Shown here: positions 34,560 to 46,809 of the stretch, piece after piece | Position numbering within the stretch: the first letter of the stretch is position 1 | Layout of the letters: every line of letters begins with the position of its first letter | NCBI GenBank assembly: GCA_028023455.1 | Contig: JAQFVV010006221.1 | Coordinates: 8,599,011-8,663,010, forward strand | Length of the DNA: 64,000 bases | Source: Epiperipatus broadwayi | Lineage: Eukaryota > Onychophora > Udeonychophora > Euonychophora > Peripatidae | Direction of reading: 5' to 3' | The notes under the pieces: model-generated | Databases searched by the model: none | Told to the model about the DNA's origin: nothing | The model's input: the letters and a program-made list of their open reading frames with translations, nothing else | Translations under genes and position numbers: made by a program

Positions 34560-34945
34560 TACACACACAAATGGACTAGTATATTGAAGATTTAACATAA
34601 ATTAAACAAAAGATTTTAATATTATATAAATAAATGTGAAAAATGCAGCCGATTGGAGAGACATCATTTTTGTAATAGTCTTTTTTAGTTGGTTGCTTTA
34701 ACAATTTTTTTTTGCTTTGTGAAAATATTTGCTTTGAATAAAATGCTCATAATTAAATTAAGCTTCTAAATTAATTTGGCCCGAAAGGCTATTGATTTTG
34801 TAATATGTTGGTTTTTTTTTTTTGCTTTGCGGAATTACTTGCTTTGAATAAAATGCTCATAATCAATTAAAACTCTAAATTAAAATTAAAATTTTTAAAT
34901 ATACCTGTTATATTTGATATGTGAATTTGACAGCATTTACAGACA
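34560..34945 (+). repeat. dispersed AT-rich repeat (family D1), long copy
   Basis: It matches 1713-1826 (through TTTTTGTAATAG and TTGGTTGCTTTAAC) and 2335-2400 (AAATTTTTAAATATACCTG, GAATTTGACAGCATT). TTGCTTTGAATAAAATGCTC occurs twice inside (about 34728 and 34840). It shows what the family looks like without the foldback insertion. Confidence 0.65.
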
Positions 34946-34949
34946 ACTA

Positions 34950-36070
34950 TTAATTCTATTCTGACAGATTTTTTTGTTCTCACTTACTTTATGCTTTCAA
35001 CTTTCACTTTAATATTAAACCATTATTGTTTATCAAAATATAATAAATTTGATCTCATTTGATAGAACTTCAATAAATTTTTAAAAATATTTTATTTTTG
35101 GATTTTAAAAATTAAATTTTAATCAAAACAAAATGCTGTTTCCTCATCAAATTTTAGATGGAACAAATTCAATTTACAAAATGAATGAAAATTTCTTTGT
35201 TTGATGTTTATTTTAAAAATAGGAAGGCATTATTGTCACTGATTAGTAAATCAATAAAATTATGCTTTAAAAGTTTACAATTTATTAGTAATTTTTACAA
35301 TATAATTAAATGTTATTACAGAATGTTTAGTGACAGCATTTTCTAGACCACTGAATTTCCCACAGTTGTAATCACTATAGTAACATTACTCAGAAGAATA
35401 TAAGCTTTTATGTTTAAAAATAAATACTTTTTTGTAAAAAATAAATATGTAATAATATATATTTTGATTTCCAATAATTATCATACAATTTCTATACAAA
35501 AATAATCATAATGTTCCCCCAAAATCAAGTTTTTAGACCATTGTAATATTTTTTCAAAGTAATCCTGCAAAGTTTGAGATCACCAAATATATAAAAGGTA
35601 CCAATCATGGTAGAGTTTAAGAATCTTTGAAGACCTGCTTATTCAATTATTCTGACATCTTTTGATTTTTTTCAAAATTAAAATATTAGAAAAAAATATA
35701 TACATGAATTTCAAAGCTCTAAAATTAAAAAAACGTTTCCAAAATTTCTCAGTAGAGGGCGAAAAACATAAATTCAATTTTTTGACTTGTGTCTGAAAAA
35801 ATATCATAATGAGAAACTGCATGATTAATGATGAAATTAGCATCAAACTATATGCCTTCAATTATATGCTAACCAAAACTAAATGTAAATACGATACTAC
35901 AACATCTATTTTTTTTCCTCACCAAAGATCACATTTTAAACATGAATTTATGCACTATAGTCACAATTTCTTTATGATTTAAATATTATTACCTATTCAG
36001 CTCTGTACTGTAGTTAAAAGCACATGCGTTGATTTTTTTCTGAGTGTTTTTTAGTAATGGCATCATTGTT
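34950..36070. other. AT-rich DNA, no gene seen
   Basis: The frame at 35643-35861 (minus) has no recognised motif. Confidence 0.5.
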
Positions 36071-36075
36071 TTCAT

Positions 36076-36165
36076 AATTTGTTAAAGCAACCAATTAAAA
36101 AAAAAAGTAATTTGTTAAAGCAACCAATTAAAAAAAAGTAATTTGTTAAAGCAATTAATTAACCA
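36076..36165 (-). repeat. three-copy tandem repeat, unit about 30 bp
   Basis: TAATTTGTTAAAGCAACCAA followed by a run of A is repeated three times. It is the reverse complement of the TTGGTTGCTTTAAC part of family D1. Confidence 0.8.
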
Positions 36166-36169
36166 GCAT

Positions 36170-36431
36170 TGTGGAAAACATTCAGATAACAGACAAAATT
36201 GGGATTTTACATAATAAATAAATAATTACTTTAAAATAATTCTATTATGTATCTAAAAACTACAAATTAAAATTTAAAGATTGATAATACACGAGTTTAA
36301 AAAAGTTTAAATGAGAAAAAAAATATCAAATGATTTACAGTATATTAAAACAGGCAAAACTCTCTATACGTATTGCCACTATAAAGTATATGCATTAATT
36401 ATAAATTTATTTAACGCACATTGAACGTAAG
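36170..36431. other. AT-rich DNA, no gene seen
   Basis: Nothing is recognised apart from the end of the D1-related fragment. Confidence 0.45.
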
Positions 36432-36626
36432 TAATATTTACTAAGGCAATAAACCTCAAGAATGTGCACTTGAAAATGCGATGGTATGGATCTCTACAGC
36501 TCTTAACCACAAGCTTACACTTTTCTTTTCTTCCAAAGCATAAGCTTGTAGTTAAGACCTGTAGAGGTCCCTACTTTCGCATTTTCATGCACGCATTCTT
36601 GAGGTTTATTGCCTTAGTAAATATTA
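36432..36626. mobile_element. palindromic MITE, copy 2 (195 bp)
   Basis: TAATATTTACTAAGGCAATA and TATTGCCTTAGTAAATATTA bound the copy. The arms carry ACCTCAAGAATGTGCAC, CTTAACCACAAGCTTA and their complements. It is closely related to 7528-7714 but has a different central loop (CACTTTTCTTTTCTTCC). Confidence 0.85.
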
Positions 36627-36749
36627 TATGCATTAATGTAATTTCTTTGCTATAAATCAAACATTAACAGTAAATGTGATTAAATTAATTATTTGTTCTT
36701 ATTTTGATTTCAAAAATTACTTTATAAGAAAGTTTACATCATAAATTTA

Positions 36750-36812
36750 GTCAAGCATTGGTGGGGTTAGCGGTTTTACTTCCCGGCTGATGCTATAAAA
36801 CATGAGAAAAAA
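36750..36812 (+). mobile_element. tRNA-derived SINE with internal deletion
   Basis: GTCAAGCATTGGTGG joins directly to GGTTAGCGGTTTTACTTCCC and GCTGATGCTATAAAACATGAG. The anticodon-arm region is missing, probably by deletion between GG-rich repeats. Confidence 0.82.
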
Positions 36813-36814
36813 TA

Positions 36815-37100
36815 AAATAAAATTTTATTTTTTAAAAAAAAATTAAAAAAAGAAATAATAATAACAAACCATTACTTGTTTATGAATTTCATTGCGTAAT
36901 CATAAAATAAAAAAAAGCATATGTTAACTAAACAAATTCAAAACAATTTGTTCTTATCAAATGTTTATAGTAGACTTTGGTTACTTATTCTGCTTTCAGA
37001 TAGATATTTTAAAAAATACAAGTTGTGTAACTTGTATACAATATTAAATTTCATATACAGTGGAGCCACACATTATGCTATATTTTGTTTCAAGCTCCCT
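36815..37100. other. AT-rich DNA, no gene seen
   Basis: The frame at 36921-37142 runs into the repeat that follows and is not supported. Confidence 0.45.
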
Positions 37101-37520
37101 TTGTGCACAATGTTATTAATATTGGGATTGTCTAAGAGTTAACTGGCTTTGAATGATTACTTACACAGCCATTTAGCCATGAGAATTATTACACTTATTA
37201 TTTAAGTAATACTTTGGGTGCAATTTGAAAATTATAATTGCAGTTTCTAATGTAATAATTGATTATTTATTAGTCTGCATTTAGAACAGGTTGTATTTAC
37301 TTGTTTAAAGCGGCTTATTTAAACTTATTTGTATCAATAATTTCAATTCCTGGGGTCAAGTTGCAATCTTTAGTGTCTATATAAATATATTGGACTATTG
37401 ATAAGGGTGGGATTCCACCTTTATTGTTAAAAGGAGGTTGCCTTGACAACAGTTTGAAATTGTTGATTGTTATTAATATTGGGATTGTCCAAGTGTTGAC
37501 TGGCTTTTAATAATGTGTTT
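37100..37520 (-). repeat. dispersed tandem-type repeat (as at 33 kb), inverted copy
   Basis: ATTAATATTGGGATTGTC begins repeated segments at about 37110 and 37471, a spacing of about 360. In reverse complement, AAAAGGAGGTTGCCTTGACA, GTCAAGTTGCAATCTTTAGT and ATTATTACACTTATTATTTA match 33005-33370. Confidence 0.7.
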
Positions 37521-38805
37521 AGTGTATAAAATCTCATGTTTTGTTGACAAAGTTTGATTCTAATACAATAAATATTGTTTATAGTCTTGTAAGATATAGT
37601 ACAGTACTTTTCAACATGCATTTATACATAACAGATGCTTTAAATGTATATAGTATGTCTAACAATTTAAGAAGGCACATTTACATATATATTTACCACA
37701 CCGATTGCATGTTCTGTTTCATCACATTTCATCAATATTTTCTTTTAACTAATAAAAATGTAGTGGCAGTTTTGTTATTGGCAGATGCAGCTTAATGTTT
37801 TTAAGAGTGTAACCGTTTCAGAATCTATACAACTAACAGCTATTTGCAGAGAATGGCTTGGAATTGTGTGATCTGAATTCTCAGCTGAATTATTAATAGA
37901 AACTTAAGATTTTATGACACAATGCAAGGCCATCAATTGTAATGTCATATCATTTGACCATAAACTTAAAACCTTTTCCATTTTAACCAAAAAATTATCT
38001 TTTTCTTTAGTTACAATTTTAGCTATTTCAGAGACATATGTGGCAGCAGCATGAATCTGCTTCTGTTTTTCATAATTTCTCTGATTGATGACTTATTCTT
38101 TTGAAACATATGTCTGACTCTTACTTTCACTTATTAAATCAATATTTTCCCCTTCATTTAATGGAAATACTTCAATATTTTTTTTGATTTATCATTCACT
38201 GCACTATAATACATTTTACTAAAGATGTATATACTATATATAGTATAGAACATTTTGAAAAAAAAAAGGCAAAAAACTTTTCTTTATATATGCTCTTCAA
38301 CTATGCTACTGACTCCATTTAACTCCTGAAGAAAATGTGATTAAATAAATTCATGTTTAAAATTTAAAAACATTAAATTTATTAGGGACAAAAAATGACT
38401 TCGTAAAATTTAATAAGTTTATAAATTTCAATATTTTTATTATTTATTTGACTACACTTTTTTTTTGTTTATTTACATATTTTATTTTTATTTTTTGGTT
38501 AGCGTATAACTGAAATCATATAGTTTGATACAATATTGTCTGCTGCTTCTCTGTATAGTAAATTTTAATGAAAGCTTTATGCAGAAATTATAGACAATAA
38601 AATTCTATTCTCATATTGATTATTATTTAAAAATAATAATAATAATAACACAAACTCTATTAATAAATAAGCATATTATCTATCTATAAATATTTATTAC
38701 AGGTGAATTTGTTTTTATTCCTAATGGCCCAGATTTTACAGCTGCAGTAATAATAATATTTCCTTTCATTGCATTATGTAGCAGTTACGTAATATGAATC
38801 TACTT
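37521..38805. other. AT-rich DNA, no gene seen
   Basis: Contains short frames only (for example 37541-37795 over a (TA)n patch). No motif is recognised. Confidence 0.5.
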
Positions 38806-38808
38806 TAA

Positions 38809-39195
38809 ACATCACATGACCACTATCTCTCATGCTTGCTCATGTTATAAAAGAACCAAAGAAACCAAAATATATGGGTTCTGAACTGAGTTCAAACTCA
38901 TATGACTCCATAAGCTACTGAGCTTAGATTGAAAATATTTGTGTGTTTTCAATTTTATTCTCATAGTTTTATAGTTAAGTAGAGATAAAAGGTGGCTTCT
39001 ATGGAGTTGCATTAGATCCTAAGATCTAGGTGTAGGGCTCTCAGATCTGACTCCTCACTGATGAAGGTCATAAGCCAGAAACTAGTTTGGGGATATTGGA
39101 TGACTAGGCACTAGATAGGGATTTTATGCACAAGCCTTCTGGCATCCAATGATTACTCTGTCTTGCTTTGAGAGGCACTACTAAGAGAGTTTTAC
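38809..39195 (+). mobile_element. MITE copy (family with ACATCACATGA ends), nearly full
   Basis: It starts ACATCACATGACCACTATC and continues through AAAGAACCAAAGAAACC, GTAGAGATAAAAGGTGGC, TAAGATCTAGGTG, GATATTGGATGACTAGGC and GCACAAGCCTTCTGGC. It has the same block order as 10530-10905 but lacks the right end. Confidence 0.75.
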
Positions 39196-39199
39196 TTTA

Positions 39200-40230
39200 G
39201 TAGATAATCAATTAATTTAAAATAGTTCCATAGATTATTTGATTAATTGAATCAAATACCTTGACCACATTAATAAAAGTCATATAAAAATCCACATTTT
39301 TGTTCCTGACATTTATTTTGCTATTTCAAAACTACTTCTACCCTGCATCTTGATTTTCTAAAATTGTATTAAGTCCCTAGTAATCATTCATCAATGACTG
39401 GAAGCAAATTGTTCAACAAAATTGTTGAAAGTAGTGAATGATAATTTTATAATAATTACTCAATCGTATATATTCCCTTTATTTTTAAAAATAAAAATAA
39501 AAATAACATCCTTAAGTTAGGTGGCACAACTTCACAAGCTCATATATTACTTTAAAAAATTCCATTATTTTTAAAGGTAACATATAACTACTTAAAACTG
39601 CATCAAGTAACTAGAATCTACAATTTTTCATTTTTATGATAAGAAAGACCTGTTTTTATTTCACTAAGCCCAAACCCAAATCCATAGTTGAAATGTTTAG
39701 ACCATTAGAAGTTTGTCATCTCAATTCTTGAATAATTATTTAAAAGATGGATTAAAATATTCCTTCCAATATTGTTGTCATCTTATAAAAGGATGCCACT
39801 GATAAAAATGTTGTTTCAATGCATCAAAATAGATTTAAAGTGACTATTATCAAAAAAAACTTTATGTACCTCCTTAGCAGTTAAAACTGCTCAGGTCATT
39901 TTTTTGCCAGCCATTGAATTTATGCTTTTAAATCTCTCTATATAATAAGACGTTCCACATCCAAATTATTATTCTGCTTAATGAAGACACTAATAGTGAG
40001 TTCATTGTCAAAAAAGGGGCATGATTCTTCTTTTTAGTTAACACAAGAAAAACATACTCATTAACAAAAGTTTATGTTTGAGTAACATGATAGTCCTGAA
40101 TGGCCAAATTTGCAATTTTAGTGATTAATAATTTTTGAAATTCTGCATAAATAATAGATATTTCTAAAGAGCAAACAGAAAAGTTCCTGTATGATTGGAA
40201 TAAGCCTAGTTTAAATGCAGGGTTCTATCT
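39200..40230. other. AT-rich DNA, no gene seen
   Basis: Nothing is recognised. Confidence 0.5.
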
Positions 40231-40239
40231 TATTTTCTG

Positions 40240-40440
40240 TCCTGCTACTGCTAGAGACGTCATTTCCGCAAAAATTGCAGAAATATTCAGAGTAGGGGGC
40301 CAAAAGCAGATGACGCAACTTCTGGCCACTAGATGGCGCTGTTCACCATGCGTATACACAGCAACAGTATGCCATGTGGCCAAAAGCAGATGACGCAAAG
40401 TTCCAGCCGCTGTACAAGAGACTATACTTATAAGTGCTCA
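40240..40440. other. GC-richer block with 20-bp direct repeat
   Basis: GCCAAAAGCAGATGACGCAA occurs exactly at 40299-40318 and 40379-40398, each followed by a related CTTCTGGCCAC or AGTTCCAGCCGC. The block contains TGACGTCA-like (GAGACGTCAT at 40254) and TGACGCAA motifs and a CTCF-consensus match. No coding frame is seen. It could be a regulatory region or part of an unrecognised element. Confidence 0.55.
40326..40339 (+). promoter_or_regulatory. perfect match to the CTCF core consensus
   Basis: CCACTAGATGGCGC satisfies CCASYAGRKGGCRS at all 14 positions. It lies between the two 20-bp direct repeats in a GC-richer patch. Function is inferred only; it assumes the host has CTCF, as most bilaterians do. 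Confidence 0.4.
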
Positions 40441-41400
40441 TATAATGTGAATTATTGCATTATGACTCTCATCTATAATATAATCTGTTAGGGATTGTTT
40501 TGAACACAGTGTAGTATCTATGGATATTCCAACCATATCCAAGTATATATACTGTATATATGATTATTTAATTTCTTTTTATTTGAATTTTAATTCATTA
40601 TTGGATATGAGTTATTATTAATGGTTGGAATTATCAATGGTATCTTACTTAACTTCAATATTTGATACGCAGTCTTTGACAAAACTCTATGTGGTCGTTT
40701 ATTTTCTAATCTATTATGAATGTTTCTAAGAGAGACAGCAATTGGCGATTCTACTCTCCTCTCTAACCTTAGGAAATTAATACAATATTTAATTCATCAA
40801 AACTGGCAAGTTATTCATAATTTTAAGAAAGGTAAAACACGCACGTTTACTTTTGATACAATTAGTGACGTAAATGTAGTTTGTAAACCTTGAAATTAAA
40901 CAGCAAAAATCATATTGAAATTGAAATAACGATTTTAACTTATTTTATTGTATCTTTGAGAATAAGCTGGTGATTCATTTTTATTTAAAAATAATAATAA
41001 TAAATAAAGAAAACAGGAAGTACATTAAGGTTTAGTATTTATTAAATATCAATAAAAGAAATCAAAACATTTCGAATTTTGAAAACAGTATTTTATTAAA
41101 ATAACATTGCATATCCATACATCATAATAAATAATTGGTATATTGTATTTTCGCAGGTATAAATTTATATGTAGGTACGTGTATGTTTGAAGTTAATTTT
41201 TTAAAAAATAAAAAGACTATTTATTGTATTAATAATCACTCAACAGAATCCATGAAAATGTATACTTCGAGCATGGTGGCTGGCAACCATAAAAAATTTT
41301 TACATAAAAAAAAAAGGAAGAAAAGTTTTTTATCTTTTAGTTTACATTTATATGTATGCTTCCAAAAGGAAATCTATACTATTCAATATTTTACTATAAA
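40441..41400. other. AT-rich DNA, no gene seen
   Basis: The frame at 41135-41410 has no recognised motif. Confidence 0.5.
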
Positions 41401-41401
41401 A

Positions 41402-41923
41402 GAAAATTGAAATAAATTGAGATACTGCCAAATCTCTAGCACTCGTTACAATACATAACTGACAGCCAATCAGATGACAAGGGTAGCTGTCTAAAATGAC
41501 ATCCAAACCTAAACACACAACAAAGATTTTGCGAGAAAAGGGCGGCTACCCTTCACTTTCAACTTTTCTTTCTATATATCTAAGCCAGTCATAAGCACTT
41601 AGGTTTGAAAGCTTGAAGCTTTAAATATCTTCACAATTAACTCATTGAGTCTAAATCATAAATGTACAACGTGAAATCCTATGATTTACTATGAAGTAGT
41701 TTTTAGAATACATAAAAGCTTTAAATATCTTCACAATTAATCATAAACGTACAACGTGAAATCCTATGATTTACTACGAAGTAGTTTTTAGAATACATAC
41801 AAGCAGTAAAGTATGTAAATAATATTTTAATTTGTGAAGCGCCGATAGTTGAAAATTGAAATAAATTGAGATACTGCCAAATCTCTAGCGCTCGTTACAA
41901 TACATAACTGACAGCCAATCAGA
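41402..41923 (+). repeat. nested direct repeats
   Basis: A 73-bp segment (GAAAATTGAAATAAATTGAG to ACTGACAGCCAATCAGA) occurs at 41402-41474 and 41851-41923 with one mismatch seen. Inside, an AGCTTTAAATATCTTCACAA unit occurs at 41617-41716 and 41717-41800, the second lacking about 17 bases. The first part of the interval (41530-41580) is less AT-rich (GCGAGAAAAGGGCGGC). Confidence 0.88.
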
Positions 41924-41929
41924 AAATGT

Positions 41930-43478
41930 AATGTACATATTCATGGAATTGTTAATTAAGTAATTATATAGCATGGGTTATTAAGTACAAAGTTAACATT
42001 TGCCTTTAAAGACCACAAAATATAAATGGAGGTTTAAACAAGTGAAATATGGTTCCCAATGAGTTCAAAGGATTCGTTCTTATTTCGTTAAAGATCTATA
42101 TAAAGTGTTTACCAAAATTTAAAGCATATATATATGTATTTACCTCAGATACAATGCCAATATTTTATAAATGAAATCAACAATACTATTTATTAAGGAT
42201 ACCAAATCATAATATCAACATACTACTGAAAGAATTATTGGACTATACATTGAAAGCAATCTCTTTCACACATATTGCAGAAGTTTAGAACACAGATATT
42301 ATAAGATTTATTAGTCACAGTACCCAAATAAATGTAGTAATAGTTAAAATTAAAGATTGTAATATTAAATGAATCATGCAGAAATTAACCTGTGATGATG
42401 GTCAATATTCTAGATGCTCAAACACCAGCAGCATTTGAATACAATCTTTTAGAAATGAGCTAGTATGTCCAGATGTAATCATGATGAAACGATAATGGAT
42501 AACCCAAAGGCATAAGTCTAAAATACCATTTCATTGTAATATTATTAAGTGTCTTATTAATGTCGTAGAGCATTTAATTTTATTTTAAGGTTTTCTCTTA
42601 TATATACATATATACTCAATTAATCACTTCATGATGTTTGTTGATATAAAGAACAAATGCTTTAAAACAAGCACTAACTAGAAGAAATTGCTATAATTAA
42701 TTGAGATTATGAATACTCCTCGAGTAGATTCTAATAGGACAAGTTATTTAGATTTGATACTTTTAGTAACAAGTTGTAATAAGTTAAATTTCTGTTACTA
42801 ACTTAATCCGAACATAATCAATTCAAACATATTTCCCTCTAATTGTGCAATGCATATATTGCCCAACATCATACCTGGTTTAAACATCCACATGAGCACC
42901 ACATGTTCAATTTATGCAATGTAAATAAACTGTCATCATTATTTTATTAAGTAGAAGTCATTGTTTGCATTTATTTTACTTCTCCACGATAATAATTACA
43001 AGCCATAGTCACAAAAGACAGGAATAGAAGAAATTTTAACTGGAAAATAGTTTATTATGATTTTGTATCTATTTCTTTTCACTTAACATTACTTAGCATT
43101 TATCTTTTAAGCCCAGTGCCTAAACAAGAGTCAGCACTCTTCATTCTTCACTCTACATTAGATTGTACTGGTATGAATGAGAGATTAAAATCAACACACA
43201 CATATAAAACTTCTTATTTTAATATTTCAACATTTTGCATTTTATGAAATATTAAGTCTGACTTGATATAATAGTCTTTATCCGAAGGCATTAAATCTAT
43301 TAATCCTTATACATTCCTTTGACTGGTTACAGAATTCCTCTTCTCAATACATTTAATTATATTCATATGATGAATATATGTTTTAATTTGAGTATATGAC
43401 TATGATCAACTAGCCATCCCATCCATATCATTACATGGCCATTTTTATATCTGAAAAACATTTGTGATAATCAGTTCA
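41930..43478. other. AT-rich DNA, no gene seen
   Basis: Nothing is recognised. Confidence 0.5.
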
Positions 43479-43995
43479 TTAATTATACAAAAATAAAAAA
43501 AAAATAAAAAAAACATTTATGGCACCAATCCCATGATTTTCAACAACTTTAAGCAACAGTGTATCATTTGTTCCCACATGTGAATTAAAGTTTCCAAATA
43601 AAAAAAAATTTTCTGAATTTAATATTAAAGCATATGAACTAATAAAATGAGCCCTGATCCCATTATGCAAAACACCATGTTTTAATACCAATAGCCTTTC
43701 CTTGCTGCAGCATGATTTCATGAGAATATAAGATAAGAAATTAGATTTTACAGGAAGTTCAATGCTATGTTTTCTTATTTTATTTGTTGATCTGTACTCC
43801 TAAAAATATGTAGCCATCTACTTGTTCTATTAAATTTCCTTTATTTGGAAGATGAGTTTTATTAAGAATGGCTATGTCCATCATAAATCTTGACAACTCT
43901 TTAACCAGTGGAGGTGTCATTTGGTCAGATCTTGAAGATTTTGTATCAAATAAAATCTGCACATTCCATGTATCTATACTTAAAAAAATAGATTT
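43479..43995 (-). pseudogene. RTE-like LINE endonuclease remnant
   Basis: On the minus strand TWNVQILFDTK, LVKELSRFMMDIAILNKTHL and DGYIFLG are the N-terminal blocks of the apurinic-type endonuclease of RTE-like elements; family members read TWNVRTL and I-A-LSETR at these places. After a gap and frameshift, FFLFGNFNSHVGTND (43590-43620) corresponds to the conserved GDFNARVG block, with Asp replaced by Asn. The reverse transcriptase is missing. The copy is old, truncated and cannot be active. Confidence 0.75.
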
Positions 43996-44639
43996 ATGAT
44001 ATTTATCTTACTATATTTATCTTAGTTACCTCCTGTTTTAACACTATTACAAAACTATTACTATTTCCAATTCCTTTAATAAGTAATCTTCCAGGCTTGG
44101 CAACCTATGTGAAACAAGCTACTTTCAAAGAGCATTTTCTAGATACGTAGGCAGGGGAATTAATAATCATACAATTTTGCTACGCTGAAAATCTTGTCCC
44201 AAATCCAGTTCCAACCTATTTCAACTAAAGATCACATTAAGAATTTCTGGTGTATTAAACCCATCCTTTTCATTGTTTTCTTAATTTTTGAGAATGTGAA
44301 TTTAAAAAATGTGAAGATTTGGAGTCAGAATTGCTGAGCACATAATTTAACGATGAAATATGGGTGCACGAATACACAATCTCATTGTACAGATTAAGTA
44401 TTGGGAGATGAGTGATGACACGAGAATGTCATGATGGCCAGAAGCCTACACTAATATAAATAAATAAAAATTGTAAGAAAGACAAAGTGATCAGAAAAAA
44501 CTGTTTGTAATGAATAACCATCTTATCCTACAAAGTGGCAAAAAGTGCTTTTGGTTTAACATTGTTGTTTGCAGATCTTTTTATCTGCATTCCATACTAT
44601 TATTCATCATCTATAGAGCCTATGGATAGCCTAAATACC
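43996..44639. other. AT-rich DNA, no gene seen
   Basis: Nothing is recognised. Confidence 0.5.
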
Positions 44640-44655
44640 ATACATAACTTACTTT

Positions 44656-44758
44656 TTTTTTCTCATGTGTCATAGCGTCAGCCGGGAAGTGAACCCACTA
44701 ACCCGGGACAACTACTTGTAAAACAGCTGCCGCTGACCTCTCGACCACCAATGCTTGA
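44656..44758 (-). mobile_element. tRNA-derived SINE with 16-bp target duplication
   Basis: On the minus strand: CAAGCATTGGTGGTCGAGAG, CAGCGGCAGCTG, TTTTACAAGTAG, CGGGTTAGTGGGTTCACTTC, GACGCTATGACACATGAG and an A tail. ATACATAACTTACTTT flanks it exactly at 44640-44655 and 44759-44774. Confidence 0.93.
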
Positions 44759-44774
44759 ATACATAACTTACTTT

Positions 44775-45975
44775 AACATTAATTAGTTTATAATTTACAT
44801 AACTTATAAATTATTTATATTGTGAATGTGTAATGTTTAAGCTTTTAAAAACATAATGCAGAAATTTTAAAGTGATATGGCTAAAATGCTATTATCTGAT
44901 ATTCAAAATGACGTCATACTGCAATGTTTGAAAAAAGATGTTTGTTATTCTTTCCAGCAGATGATTATCATCAGAAGTGTCAGTTTTTCTAATAATGGCT
45001 ATATGCCAACAACAAACAAGAAGTCACATTTGCGAAAAAAACAATTTGTTTTCAAGGACGTGGCAACTAACAAGAGAAAATAAAATAATTTTAAATTTAG
45101 ATAAAAAGGTTTGAATTTTTTGGAAAGATTTCAAATGTACAGAAGCCAATTTAAACTTGAATTAATTAAATAAATATTTTGTAATTTATAAATACAAGGA
45201 AGTATGATCTAAAATTTAAAAAACAAAACAATTTCTCAAGACAATTGAAACTTCTGAAGAAAATAAGGAAATTACTAATCTCTAAAAAACTTAAATCATT
45301 TACTTTAAGGATTATTTTGATGTAAGTCGATACATTTTTAATGAAATACCTTAACGTTTTTATTAAATGGATTCATTTCAGTTATTTCAGACAGTAACAG
45401 TAATTTACTGTCTAAAAAATAAAATGTGGGAGGAATATATATATAAAGATATTAAATATTATTTGCAAAATTGATATACATATTATATACACACACGTAA
45501 TTAAAATATATAAATATTTTTCCATTCAATGAAATATATATGAAGATTATTCATATTAAACATAAACTTGCATGCATACTTATATACAATTACATAACTG
45601 CTCAAAATATTTTCTGTGAGTATATATTACAGGTAAAACAACTTTTAATAATCAATGAAGAGCAAAGATCTCTCCCAAAAACAAATTACCGATTGATGAT
45701 GACCTGGACAATTTTCATGCATGATTCATTCTCTAGCTAAAAATAGATAGATACCCGTTTACATCCAAAGAGAGACAAGGCAATTAAATTTTAAAATGCT
45801 AATCAAACCCATGGAAATCAGATTTTATACATCCCAAATCCATAACTCCCTACACACACAAATACACTAGTCTCACAACATTTCTATACAGAAATTTGAA
45901 CTTAGGTAAATTGGAATCAGACCGCAAGTCTATGGTTTCAAATATAGAACACTCACTAACATTCTCAACAAATTT
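44775..45975. other. AT-rich DNA, no gene seen
   Basis: Short frames at 44877-45083 and 45540-45740 carry no recognised motif. Confidence 0.5.
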
Positions 45976-45979
45976 TATA

Positions 45980-46448
45980 ACAAGATCAGAACTATACCTA
46001 TAACATCTGTCAACAAGCCTTGGATATCACTTTTATATCCCTAAAGTTTCCAAATATATTAATAAAATATGCTTGCTTAGATTCATATAATGTCAGCCTC
46101 TGTACTCCACCATCAGTAAATAGGTTGATCAATAATTCCAAAGACAAACTTTCTACTGAACATACCCCTGACCCACTGTTTACAAAACTGTGTGCACTCA
46201 TATTGGTTATAATATGATATACTTTGGAGAATCATGCACCAACCTACTAACAAGATTGTCCCAACATCAGTACCTTTACAGAAGAGCTAAAATCAATCCA
46301 GATCAAAAATCCAAATTTCTGGAGTACCAAAACAAATTTGTCCATGCACTTGAACCTACATCAGCCAGTATCATGTGCATTGAGAGAAATGATTACATCA
46401 CTAATAATCCTAACTCTATAAACAAAAAAAATCCTGCTTCCCCCTCTT
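45980..46448 (+). pseudogene. Penelope-like element C-terminal fragment (GIY-YIG remnant)
   Basis: The frame at 46020-46217 reads SVNRLINNSKDKLSTEHTP, the linker that precedes the endonuclease in PLEs. After a frameshift near 46190, CTHIGYNMIYFGESCTNLL corresponds to the C-x-x-C...YIGET block, followed by RLSQHQYLYRRA, equivalent to the R-x-x-EH helix. YFG stands for YIG, and the usual Glu-His has become Gln-His. PLE proteins couple a reverse transcriptase to this endonuclease for target-primed insertion. The reverse transcriptase is not seen upstream. The end at 46448 is the frame's stop. Confidence 0.65.
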
Positions 46449-46805
46449 GAAAAAGTGAGCAATTTAACTCTTTTGTACAAATTTACATCATATTCCACCA
46501 TTCATTGCTATGAATATGATATCAGTCCATGATATCGAAAGTGGCTTAGCATAATATTATAACAAACATTGAAACTTAAGCTTTTCTTATCTAAGCATTC
46601 ATAGCGCTTATAATTCAGTTGAATTGCAATTTGTCTAAGAAAAGACAACAACATATATAATTACTAATCAATTATGGATGGTTAGCTGAATTAACTATGG
46701 ACTACTTATCTGAAAAAAATCCAAGCCTAATTAGAACATGAAAAAAAAAAAGTTATCTATCCAATATATGCACACAGATCACGGGCATGGAGGGAAGATG
46801 ACTAT
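46449..46805. other. AT-rich DNA, no gene seen
   Basis: Nothing is recognised. Confidence 0.45.
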
Positions 46806-46809
46806 TATG

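Noticed and set aside
41402-41923. Small LTR element (73-bp direct repeats as LTRs)
   Set aside because: No TG...CA ends, primer-binding site or polypurine tract seen, and the repeats are too short; kept only as nested direct repeats.
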